A stretch of 64,000 nucleotides of DNA from Streptomyces sp. NRRL S-350 (GTDB lineage: Bacteria > Actinomycetota > Actinomycetes > Streptomycetales > Streptomycetaceae), in the NCBI RefSeq assembly GCF_000719705.1, contig NZ_JOHO01000011.1, positions 248,001-312,000 on the forward strand, read 5' to 3'. The stretch's first letter is position 1; the number at the start of each line of letters is the position of its first letter. The notes beneath the pieces were generated by a model, which was given only the letters and a program-made list of their open reading frames with translations, was not told the origin of the DNA and made no database searches. Position numbers and translations under genes: made by a program. Positions 6,908 to 13,867 of this stretch are shown here, in pieces.

Positions 6908-7426
6908 GTCGAAGAGGGCGAGCGGTCCGGTCGGCGGGAGCGGCTGGTCCTGCGGGGCGGGGCCCTCGACGTCCCACTCGATCCGGGCGTCCTTCCAGCC
7001 CATCTCGCGCATCTCGGCGAAGGAGAAGGCGGACCGCCAGCGCTGGCCGCCCATGTCCATCGTGAGCTTGCCGCAGGGCCACAGGTGGCAGTCGACGGCC
7101 TGGCCGCCGACCGGGTGGACGCGGAACCGGCGGGTGCCCTCGGGCAGCTCGGGCGCGACGCGCACCGGGGCGGGGCGGCGGATCTGGAACACCTCGCCGG
7201 CCGGGTAGGAGCGCGGGTCGCAGGTGTCGAAGGCGAGGATCACCCAGCCCGGGTGCTCCGGGTCCGTGGTGGGGTCGGCGAGCAGGATCGACAGGGCGCC
7301 GGCGGCGGACACGGTGTCGCCCTTGCGCATGTCGGCGGCCGGGGTGCAGCGCTCGTCGGGGAAGTGCTCGCCGCGCGGGGCGATGCAGCGGGGGGTGCAG
7401 GGTCCGAGCGCGAGGTAGACGGTCAC
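6854..7426 (-). CDS. hypothetical protein, 190 aa
   Basis: GTG at 7426 chosen because AGGAG lies about 10 nt upstream and the protein then starts VTVYLALGPCTPRCIAPRG. Cys pairs near the N-terminus (residues 9 and 13) and later Cys residues suggest possible metal binding. The middle is strand-rich. The last 15 residues (SGHADAGRPDSVRASG) are encoded by TGTCCGGACA-type repeat sequence, so the original stop may have been displaced by repeat insertion. No family recognised. Confidence 0.55.
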   Translation of the reverse strand: MTVYLALGPCTPRCIAPRGEHFPDERCTPAADMRKGDTVSAAGALSILLADPTTDPEHPGWVILAFDTCDPRSYPAGEVFQIRRPAPVRVAPELPEGTRRFRVHPVGGQAVDCHLWPCGKLTMDMGGQRWRSAFSFAEMREMGWKDARIEWDVEGPAPQDQPLPPTGPLALFDVSGHADAGRPDSVRASG

Positions 7427-7494
7427 GGCTGGTGGCTCCTTGCTGGTGGTGGTCCGGGCGCCCGGGCCGGCTGCCCGGGCGCCGCGAGGGGTGG

Positions 7495-8136
7495 TCAGGC
7501 GGACAGCACGGCCTCGGCGTGGCGGGCGGTCTCCTGGCTGTTCACGAGCCGGGCCCGGGTGGCGGCGGTGAGCGCCGCGTCCAGGTACAGGCCCTTGAGG
7601 ACCCGGGTGTTCAGGCCCTCGGTCGCCGCGTACCGGTGGGCCATGGCCATCCGTCCGGCCGTCGAGATCCACACCCGGTCGCTGTACGGCTGCTCGGCCA
7701 GCCAGCCGCGCTGGAGCAGGATCTCCGTCTGGACGCGCGGGATCGCGCAGAGGCCGGCGAGGATCTGCACCGGGTGCCCGTGCCCGTCGCGGACGACCCG
7801 GGCGCGGTGCTCGCTGCGGGCGATGATCTCCAGATCCTCGGCCTGGCGGCCGGTCAGCTTCCGGGCGTGCGCGACGACGTCCAGGCGCACGAAGCTGCCG
7901 GGGCGGCGCTCGCTGTGGATCGTCAGGGCACCGGTCACGTCCGGGACGATCCGCTGGCCGCGGTTGCGGGCGATGTCCACCCGCAGGTCCGTCTCCCGGC
8001 CGGTCAGGTAGCCGAAGTCGTAGCTGCCGCTGGCGGTGAACGGCGACTCCTTGAACGCCGCTCCGGTGAACCCGGTCGGGGCGTACGAGCGCGGGGTGAG
8101 GATGTGGGTCCGCTTGAACCTCGTGTTGGGGTGCAT
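7495..8136 (-). CDS. hypothetical protein, 213 aa
   Basis: ATG at 8136 (MHPNTRFKRTHILTPRSYAP). The protein has a basic N-terminal 60 residues, a strand-rich centre and, from about residue 90, a helical region (HARKLTGRQAEDLEIIARSE) followed by a segment that could be a winged helix (ILLQRGWLAEQPYSDRVWIS, then TAGRMAMAHRY). A DNA-binding role is possible but not demonstrable. It is 17 bp downstream of the NERD gene and likely co-transcribed with it. Confidence 0.55.
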   Translation of the reverse strand: MHPNTRFKRTHILTPRSYAPTGFTGAAFKESPFTASGSYDFGYLTGRETDLRVDIARNRGQRIVPDVTGALTIHSERRPGSFVRLDVVAHARKLTGRQAEDLEIIARSEHRARVVRDGHGHPVQILAGLCAIPRVQTEILLQRGWLAEQPYSDRVWISTAGRMAMAHRYAATEGLNTRVLKGLYLDAALTAATRARLVNSQETARHAEAVLSA

Positions 8137-8153
8137 GGTGGTCGGTCTCCTGT

Positions 8154-8843
8154 TCAGCGGCTGGTGTAGGGCTTGAGGGCCCTGTCGGCGGTCTTCGTGA
8201 GGTGGGCGGCGGTGCGCTGGCCGGGCAGGGCGCCGGAGACCCGCAGGACGTCGGCGATCCGGTCGGCGGGGACGATGCGCACGCCGTCGACGGTGAGCTC
8301 GCGCACGGCCTGGCCGTTCGCGCCGACGAGCGGCGCGCCGTCCATCACCGCGATCGGCGTGACCGGGACGCCGAGGACGCCGGCGACCGCGCGGGCCTCG
8401 TGGCGCAGGCCGTCGAGTCGGCCGGTGACGTCGCGGTCGCCGTGGAACAGGCGTCCGCCGCTCACGGTCACCGGGTAGTGCCTCGACCAGCGCTTGGCGT
8501 CCGGGAGGAACACCCGGCCGGTCGGGCTGATGGCCAGGCAGTCGACGTTCGCCCGGCCAGTGGGCAGCGCGCGGTCGAAGCGCAGCGTCCACTTATCGCG
8601 GATGAGCGGGGCGAGGCGGTCGGCAACGCGGCGTTCGCCTTCGGCTCCGGCCGCCCAGCGGGCGGCCTGCTTCCCGGCGTCGGTCTGGATGCCGAGTGCG
8701 GCGGCCAGGCGCACGCGCAGGGTCCGCAGCTCGCGGGCGCGGGCGGCGGCGGAGGCTCCGGCACCGGTCCCGCCGCTCTGGCCGTACCGGTGCCAGGCCC
8801 AGACCGCCGCGGCGATCAGGGCGAGCACGAGCAGTCCTGACAT
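8154..8843 (-). CDS. membrane-anchored NERD-domain protein, 229 aa
   Basis: Start at 8843 (MSGLLVLALIAAAVWAWHRY) with AGAGGAAG upstream. Residues 3-16 form one membrane anchor. Residues about 70-150 carry the NERD (nuclease-related) pattern: GAEGERRVADRLAPL, then the strand with RANVDCLAISPTGRVFLPDAK, matching the Asp..Lys core of restriction-endonuclease-like folds. NERD proteins are thought to act on DNA, and a membrane-tethered version could act at DNA entry or exit; that role is inference. It lies upstream of the 213-aa gene. Confidence 0.65.
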   Translation of the reverse strand: MSGLLVLALIAAAVWAWHRYGQSGGTGAGASAAARARELRTLRVRLAAALGIQTDAGKQAARWAAGAEGERRVADRLAPLIRDKWTLRFDRALPTGRANVDCLAISPTGRVFLPDAKRWSRHYPVTVSGGRLFHGDRDVTGRLDGLRHEARAVAGVLGVPVTPIAVMDGAPLVGANGQAVRELTVDGVRIVPADRIADVLRVSGALPGQRTAAHLTKTADRALKPYTSR

Positions 8844-8923
8844 GGGCGTCTTCCTCTTTTCGGGGGTCGGCTGAGGGGCCCTGGCCGGGCCCCTCACCGG
8901 GGTGGGTGGTCAGGTGGGTTGTC

Positions 8924-8970
8924 CGTGGGTTGTCCGGGACGCGGGGCGGACACTGTCCGCCCCGTGTCCG
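8924..8970. repeat. TGTCCGGACA-type cluster B
   Basis: Short intergenic cluster of TGTCCG units including the inverted repeat GGCGGACACTGTCCGCC. It lies between the start of the NERD gene and the stop of the gene at 8976. No exact TGTCCGGACA decamer is present, but half-sites are dense. Confidence 0.6.
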
Positions 8971-8975
8971 GGCGG

Positions 8976-9338
8976 TCAGTTGCGGTCGGGGTCCTCGCCG
9001 CCGTGGGCCTCGATCAGGGCGCGGACCGCGTCGACCGGGACGGTGAGGAACAGGCGGCCGTCGATCTTCGCGGTGATGTGCGCGGCGACCAGCACCGCCG
9101 TGTCGACCTCCGTGCGCCAGTCGGCGCCGGCCGGGGCGTCCAGGCCCGGGAAGAGGTAGACCTCCAGGCTGGTGAACGGGCCCGCGTAGTCGTCGGGCAC
9201 GCCGTTCTCGCCGGGGGCGGGCTCGCAGGCCGCGCGCGGACCGGCGGCGAGGGACAGGCTGTTGCCGTCCGCGAGGCGGATCGTGCGGGCGCCGTAGCCG
9301 GTGCCCTGGGCGGCGGTCAGGTTGAGGAGCTGGGTCAT
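8976..9338 (-). CDS. hypothetical protein, 120 aa
   Basis: ATG at 9338 (MTQLLNLTAAQGTGYGARTI) with GGAG upstream. Predicted strands in the first half (ARTIRLADGNSLSLAAG), a Pro/Gly loop, then LEVYLFPGLDAP and a final helix. Soluble and acidic, with no recognised domain. It is 34 bp downstream of the gene at 9373. Confidence 0.55.
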   Translation of the reverse strand: MTQLLNLTAAQGTGYGARTIRLADGNSLSLAAGPRAACEPAPGENGVPDDYAGPFTSLEVYLFPGLDAPAGADWRTEVDTAVLVAAHITAKIDGRLFLTVPVDAVRALIEAHGGEDPDRN

Positions 9339-9372
9339 CGCGGGGGTCTCCGTTCTGCGGGGTGAGGGCAAG

Positions 9373-9981
9373 TCAGCGGGCGGCGACGGTGACCGCGTTG
9401 ATGAAGGCGGGCGCGAGGCGGTCGACGAACTGGGCGGCCTGCTCGCGGACGTGCGCGCGAGCGGCGAGGCGGGCGGCCTGCTGGTCGCCGCGCTCGTCGA
9501 CGTGGCCGCAGGTGCAGCGGGCGGCGGTCTTGACGGCCTCGGCGTAGTGGGCGGCGGCGACCAGGCCGAGGCCGCCCGCGAGGGTCAGGCGGACCTTGCG
9601 GTGCGCGCCGTACTCGGCGACCAGGCCGCGGGCCAGCAGGCGGGCGGTCGCGCCGGGCGCGATGGAGTTCATGAACGTGTGGATCGCCTCGCCGCTCGCG
9701 CCGCTCTCGATCCAGGCGTCGCCGGTGGCGACGATCGCGAGGTAGGGCAGGACCGTGGCGTCCAGCGGTTCGGGGGTCGCGGCCGGGGTGAGCTCGATCG
9801 AGCGGATCGCGACCGCGCCGCCGCCCGCCGGGCGGGACCAGGTGATCCGGGCGCCGCCCTCCGGGGTGGCCTCGATCGCGGCGTCCTGCTGGCGGGCGCG
9901 CCGCAGCAGCATCAGGGCGTGGGCCTCGGCGGCGATGCCGGGGGTGGAGCCTCCTGCGTGGGTGACGACCTCGACGAACAT
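9373..9981 (-). CDS. hypothetical protein, 202 aa
   Basis: ATG at 9981 with CAGGAGAAC upstream. Strand-rich first 100 residues with an RSIELTPA-type motif, then an Ala-rich helical half containing a single CTCGH cluster (near residue 160), and a final helix. Family not recognised. The three neighbouring genes 8976, 9373 and 10060 share direction and short gaps, so they probably form an operon driven from the element at 10511. Confidence 0.55.
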   Translation of the reverse strand: MFVEVVTHAGGSTPGIAAEAHALMLLRRARQQDAAIEATPEGGARITWSRPAGGGAVAIRSIELTPAATPEPLDATVLPYLAIVATGDAWIESGASGEAIHTFMNSIAPGATARLLARGLVAEYGAHRKVRLTLAGGLGLVAAAHYAEAVKTAARCTCGHVDERGDQQAARLAARAHVREQAAQFVDRLAPAFINAVTVAAR

Positions 9982-10059
9982 GGCGTTCTCCTGTCCTGGT
10001 GGGGGTGGCCGGCCGGGCGGGATTCCCGCCCCGCCCGGCGGCCGGGGGGTTGGTGGGGG

Positions 10060-10479
10060 TCAGGCCGCGATGCCCAGGGCGATCGGGGCGCTCTGCTCGG
10101 CGGTGGCCCGCACGGTCAGGGCGATCACCGCGATGCGGTGCTTGCACATGTGCTGGCCGCGCAGCCCGGCCTTGCAGGTGCAGGCGGCGCGCGCGGTGCG
10201 GTAGGTCTGGCTGCCGTCCTCGCTGACCACGAGGAAGACCTCGTTCTTGCCGCTCTTGCGGAGCGGCTGGACCGCGCCCTGCTCCAACATCTCGACGGCC
10301 TTCTCGACGAGGGCCGGCTTGAAGGCGGCCATCGCGGGCGCCTTGGTGGCCTTGCGGACCCGGCCCCTGCACTTGGGGCCGAGCCCGTCCGGGCTCGCGT
10401 TGCGCAGGATCCGGTGGCACTTGATGCAGCGCTGCTGCTCGGGCTGGGCGGGGGCCTTGGTGGTCGCGGTGCTGGCCAT
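10060..10479 (-). CDS. small double zinc-binding protein with SWIM-type finger, 139 aa
   Basis: Residues 18-40 hold CIKCHRILRNASPDGLGPKC, the C..C..GP.C pattern seen in DUF6011-like zinc domains. Residues about 108-125 hold CTCKAGLRGQHMCKH, the CxCx(n)CxH pattern of SWIM zinc fingers. Both domains are known in nucleic-acid-associated proteins, so a DNA- or protein-binding adaptor role is likely. The middle contains a strand-rich segment (KNEVFLVVSEDGSQTYRT). The start at 10479 has GAGGG upstream and the AT-rich element copy 3 just beyond. Confidence 0.6.
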   Translation of the reverse strand: MASTATTKAPAQPEQQRCIKCHRILRNASPDGLGPKCRGRVRKATKAPAMAAFKPALVEKAVEMLEQGAVQPLRKSGKNEVFLVVSEDGSQTYRTARAACTCKAGLRGQHMCKHRIAVIALTVRATAEQSAPIALGIAA

Positions 10480-10510
10480 GTGGGGGCCCTCGCTCTCTTG
10501 GGGTGGGGTG

Positions 10511-10581
10511 GCGTGTGGTTCTATTCACATCATTTCCGGAAGTCGATTTGACTAACCCAGTTTTCCCAAGTTGGTTTGGCA
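10511..10581 (-). promoter_or_regulatory. AT-rich repeated upstream element, copy 3
   Basis: Diverged copy: retains CATCATTTCCGGAA, then GATTTG.CTAACCCAGTTTTCCCAAG. It lies 32 bp upstream of the leftward start at 10479 and beyond a terminator at 10615, the expected position for a promoter. Copies 3 and 4 share CTAACCCAG..TTCCCAAGTT and form a sub-type distinct from copies 1 and 2. Confidence 0.6.
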
Positions 10582-10614
10582 AAGAGTTGGCAAAGGCTCT
10601 CCGGGTCGGGCATG

Positions 10615-10652
10615 ACGGAGCCCCGCCCCCGGGGTCGGGGACGGGGCTCCGT
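10615..10652 (-). terminator. hairpin terminator
   Basis: Eleven-base arms ACGGAGCCCCG and CGGGGCTCCGT around a G/C loop, downstream of the leftward gene at 10688 and upstream of the AT-rich element. It separates two transcription units. Confidence 0.65.
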
Positions 10653-10687
10653 CGGCCGCCGCACGGCGGCCGGTGGCTGGCGCGCGG

Positions 10688-11068
10688 TCAGGCGAGCGCG
10701 GCGGCCAGGGCGGCCTCGTCCTCGCAGCCGAAGATCGGGCGGACCACGCACGTCCCGTCGCAGTAGTCGGTCTCGCCCAGGCCCACGTCCGGGTTGTCGT
10801 CGTGGCCCTCGCACTCCTCCCAGTCGCCGCGGGCGGTGCTCATGACCCGCACGGTGACGCCTCGGACGTCGAGCACACCGACGCCCTCGATGTCGGCGCG
10901 GGAGCGGAGGTCGCCGACCTCGTGGACCATCTCGCGGTCCTCGCCGTCGCCGATGGGCTGGCCAGCGGCACGGGCGACGGCCCAGACCAGATTGCGGAGC
11001 TCGCCGCCGTCCTTCGCGGTGAAGGTGCGGCTGATCAGGGCGGGGTGGCTGACGCGGATCTCGTACAT
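10688..11068 (-). CDS. hypothetical protein, 126 aa
   Basis: ATG at 11068 with AGGAGG about 8 nt upstream. The sequence begins MYEIRVSHPALISRTF, continues with an acidic middle and ends with an acidic Cys-containing part (DYCDGTCVVRPIFGCEDEAAL). No membrane segment. Four Cys residues near the C-terminus could bind metal. Second gene of the unit that starts at 12633. Confidence 0.55.
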   Translation of the reverse strand: MYEIRVSHPALISRTFTAKDGGELRNLVWAVARAAGQPIGDGEDREMVHEVGDLRSRADIEGVGVLDVRGVTVRVMSTARGDWEECEGHDDNPDVGLGETDYCDGTCVVRPIFGCEDEAALAAALA

Positions 11069-11136
11069 GGGGGTTCCTCCTGGTGGGATGGGGCGGGCCG
11101 CCGGGCGGGCGCCCGGCGGCCGGTGGGCGGGGCCGG

Positions 11137-12633
11137 TCAGGCGCGGGTGCTGGCGCCGGTGAAGGCGCGGATCCAGGCGTCGACCTCGCGGGCGATGCGC
11201 TCGGCGTCGGCGCGGGCGTCGAGGTGGCCGGAGAAGTTCGGGCCGATCTCGGTGACGTAGTCGCCGTCGGCGCCGTGGAGGTGAGCGGACCAGGGCTCGT
11301 CGTGCTCGGCGGTGGGTCGGTCGGCCTGCTCGCCGGCGTAGATCAGGATGTGCGGGCCGCCGAGCGCGTCGCCGTGGTCGTCAACCTGCCGGTCCAGGGC
11401 GACGACCAGATGGGTCATGCCGGTGCCCTCGTCGTTGAGCCAGCAGCGCCGGTCGAGCTTGGCGAGCTCGGCGATGACCAGGTCGCCTTCGGTCGGCGCG
11501 GCGGCGCGCTGGGCGGTGACGAAGAAGCCGTCCGAGTGGGCGGTCCAGCCCGCGGCGGTGAACTTGGCGGCCATCGCGGTCAGGCGCATGCCTCCGGTGG
11601 CACCGCGCCGGACGTTGGCGAGCTGGCCGGCCTCCATCCAGAACCCACGGACCTCGCCTTCGGCGCGGGGCTCGACGAAGAAGCCATGGACGTCCGGCCC
11701 GGCATCCTCGGGGTCGAAGTCGTCGTCGAGCCGGGCGGGGGGCATGGGCAGGAGCGCGGCGCGGGCGGCGACCACGTCGGGGTGGGTGTCGTGGCGCGGG
11801 TAGGTGCCGAGCGCGGCCGGGGCCGGCTGCGGCTGCTGGAACGCGAGCTGCCAGTGGTTCGGGGCGAGCGGGATGTCGACCTTGGCCATGCTCGGCTCCA
11901 CCCGGTTGGCGAAGGCGTCGGCGAGCGCGTCGAGAACGGATTCGCCGCGCCGCCCGCCGGCCGGGGTCCAGTGCGGTTCGGGCATCGGCGAGGCGGTCAG
12001 GGCGGGCAGGTGGGCCAGCGCCGGGTGCGCGGCCGGGGCCTGGGCGGTGACGTCGCGGACCGCGCTGGCGGTGAGGCCGTAGCTGGCGGCGTGCTGGACG
12101 GCCAGGTCGCGGCTGTGGAAGCTCGGCCAGTGCTCCTCGGAGCCGACCATGGCCAGGTATCGGCCGCGGGTGGTGGTCCCCTCGTCGGGGTCGGCCGGGG
12201 CGGGCAGGTGGCGGGCGTCGATCGGGAAGCCGTACTGACCGGCGAGTTCGGTCGCGCGGCCCAGGCTCCGGCCGTATCGCTCGGCGTCGATCGGGCCGGC
12301 CGGGAGGTTCAGGTCGCCGCGCTCCTGGGTGATGGCGACCGGCCGGTTCCCGATCAGGACGCCGATGACGCCCTCGCTGGGGATGACCAGGACGTCGCGG
12401 TCGCTGATGTCGGTGCGCCGCTCGATGTCGGCGCGCATCTCCTTGCTGCTGCCGAAGAAGTGGGTGTTCGGCATGTCCGCGTACGCGGCGTCGATCTCGG
12501 CCTCGGCTTCGGCCAGGGCGCGCTCGGCGTCGACCTCGGCGACGGTCTCGCCGAAGAGGAGGGCGGCCTTCGCGAGCGGGGAGTGCGCGGCCAGGTACTC
12601 GGCGTAGCTCGCGCGGTCGGTGCGGTCGGTCAC
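11137..12633 (-). CDS. large hypothetical protein, 498 aa
   Basis: GTG at 12633 with GAGAGG upstream, following the AT-rich element copy 4. The first 80 residues are helical and acidic (YAEYLAAHSPLAKAALLFGE). Later parts contain several Trp/Phe strands (VHGFFVEPR, VRGFWMEAG, SDGFFVTAQR) suggesting repeated beta units around residues 300-400. Helical C-terminus. No recognised catalytic motif or membrane segment. It leads the unit ended by the terminator at 10615. Confidence 0.55.
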   Translation of the reverse strand: MTDRTDRASYAEYLAAHSPLAKAALLFGETVAEVDAERALAEAEAEIDAAYADMPNTHFFGSSKEMRADIERRTDISDRDVLVIPSEGVIGVLIGNRPVAITQERGDLNLPAGPIDAERYGRSLGRATELAGQYGFPIDARHLPAPADPDEGTTTRGRYLAMVGSEEHWPSFHSRDLAVQHAASYGLTASAVRDVTAQAPAAHPALAHLPALTASPMPEPHWTPAGGRRGESVLDALADAFANRVEPSMAKVDIPLAPNHWQLAFQQPQPAPAALGTYPRHDTHPDVVAARAALLPMPPARLDDDFDPEDAGPDVHGFFVEPRAEGEVRGFWMEAGQLANVRRGATGGMRLTAMAAKFTAAGWTAHSDGFFVTAQRAAAPTEGDLVIAELAKLDRRCWLNDEGTGMTHLVVALDRQVDDHGDALGGPHILIYAGEQADRPTAEHDEPWSAHLHGADGDYVTEIGPNFSGHLDARADAERIAREVDAWIRAFTGASTRA

Positions 12634-12660
12634 TGGGGGCCTCTCGGTGGGGTGGTGTGG

Positions 12661-12730
12661 AGTGGTACACCTCCATCATTTCCTCAAATCCATTTGGCTA
12701 ACCCAGGTTTCCCAAGTTAATTTTCCGAAC
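12661..12730 (-). promoter_or_regulatory. AT-rich repeated upstream element, copy 4
   Basis: Contains CATCATTTCC, AATCCATTTGGCTAACCCAG and TTTCCCAAGTTAA, matching copy 3 and, less closely, copies 1 and 2. It is 28 bp upstream of the GTG at 12633. The same stretch is also close to the promoter region of the divergent gene at 12792. Confidence 0.6.
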
Positions 12731-12791
12731 TTCTCTCGAACCTGCATCCCAAAGCGGGTTTGCCCAAGCCGGTTCGTGGCACACTCCAGGC

Positions 12792-13322
12792 ATGCCGACC
12801 GATCACGCCACCACCGCCCCGCCGTACGAGCCCAGCGCCGCCCTGACCGGCGCGCTCAAGGCGTGGCACGACTCCGTCGAGGAGGAGGAGCGGCTTCGCC
12901 ATGCCGCCCGCAAGGCCGTCGCCGACGACCTCCGCGAGTACCGCATCCCCGTGGCCGAGATCGCCGAGCACGTCCCGTGGACCACCGCGACGATCCACGG
13001 CATCACCAACGAGTACGGCGTCGGCGACCTCATCCGCAGCAACGCCCCTGGCCACGCCGACCGCCCGAAGTACAAGCCCAGCCCCGCGCTGGCCGCCGCG
13101 CTCAAGGCGTGGGCTCAGTCCGTCACGGACGAGGAGATCGCGCGCAAGACCGCCCGCGAGGCCGTCGCCGACGACCTCAAGGCGTCGATGATCTCCAACT
13201 CGGAGATGGCCGAGCACGTCCCGTGGACCGAGGAGACCGTGCGCGTCATCGCCAAGGAGTACGGCGTCCCGGGCGGGCGCCGCCGCAAGACGCGGACGCT
13301 GCGCTCCAAGCTCGCCGGCTGA
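12792..13322 (+). CDS. tandem-duplicated HTH protein, 176 aa
   Basis: Rightward gene. Residues about 14-76 and 95-160 are two copies of one domain: PS.AL..ALKAW..SV..EE, then KAVADDL or EAVADDL, then AEHVPWT and an EYGV end. Within each copy, IAEHVPWTTATIHGI and MAEHVPWTEETVRVI have the shape of a helix-turn-helix. The tail is basic (RRRKTRTLRSKLAG). Likely a DNA-binding regulator that covers two half-sites by itself. It faces the leftward gene at 12633 across the AT-rich element, which could be its target. Confidence 0.6.
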   Translation: MPTDHATTAPPYEPSAALTGALKAWHDSVEEEERLRHAARKAVADDLREYRIPVAEIAEHVPWTTATIHGITNEYGVGDLIRSNAPGHADRPKYKPSPALAAALKAWAQSVTDEEIARKTAREAVADDLKASMISNSEMAEHVPWTEETVRVIAKEYGVPGGRRRKTRTLRSKLAG

Positions 13323-13333
13323 CCCCGGGCAGC

Positions 13334-13376
13334 ACGAAGGGCCGTACCCCTAACCGTTAGGGGTGCGGCCCTTCGT
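13334..13376. terminator. hairpin terminator
   Basis: Long inverted repeat with arms beginning ACGAAGGGCCG and ending CGGCCCTTCGT around CCCCTAACCGTTAGGGG. It sits between the convergent genes at 12792 and 13398 and probably stops both. Confidence 0.7.
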
Positions 13377-13397
13377 CGCGACCGGCGCGGCCCGCGG

Positions 13398-13637
13398 TCA
13401 GCCGAAGACGTGGTGCCAGACCCAGGAGGCGGCGAGGAGCGCGACGACCGCGAGGACGGCCTTCCACTCCTGGGAGGTCTGCGGGAGGAACGGCTCGTTC
13501 GCGACCAGGCACTCGCCGTCCGGGAAGTCGCCGCCGTGGGCGCGGGCCCGGTGCTCGGCGCCGTGCTCCCGGGCTCCGGCGGCCGTCAGGAACGCGCGTG
13601 ACGTGAGACCGCACTTCTCGCAGCGGTAGGCCGGCAT
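13398..13637 (-). CDS. small zinc-finger membrane protein, 79 aa
   Basis: ATG at 13637 (MPAYRCEKCGLTSRAFLTAA) preceded by GGGGGGAG. Residues 6-9 (CEKC) with His residues near 25-34 make a C2H2-like finger. Residues about 60-76 form one membrane segment (VLAVVALLAASWVWHHVF). A membrane-bound finger protein next to the membrane operon; function unknown. Confidence 0.55.
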   Translation of the reverse strand: MPAYRCEKCGLTSRAFLTAAGAREHGAEHRARAHGGDFPDGECLVANEPFLPQTSQEWKAVLAVVALLAASWVWHHVFG

Positions 13638-13704
13638 TGCTGCTCCCCCCTTCTCCGGGGCGTGATCACTCCGTGTGACTCCACGATAGCGCGCTGCGCA
13701 AGAG

Positions 13705-13751
13705 GGAAGGGGCGCTCTGGCCGCGAGAGCTGAGGCCGGAGCGCCCCTTCC
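13705..13751 (-). terminator. hairpin terminator
   Basis: Eighteen-base near-perfect arms (GGAAGGGGCGCTCTGGCC and complement) located downstream of the leftward membrane operon whose last stop is at 13868. Confidence 0.65.
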
Positions 13752-13867
13752 GGGGTGGTCGCCGGGGTGGTCGCCGGGCAACCGGAGGCGGTTGATGCCG
13801 TCAACCGGCAACGGTAGATGCGCAGGTCAGGGGCCATGGTCGATGGGGCAACCGGGTCCGATCGGGC

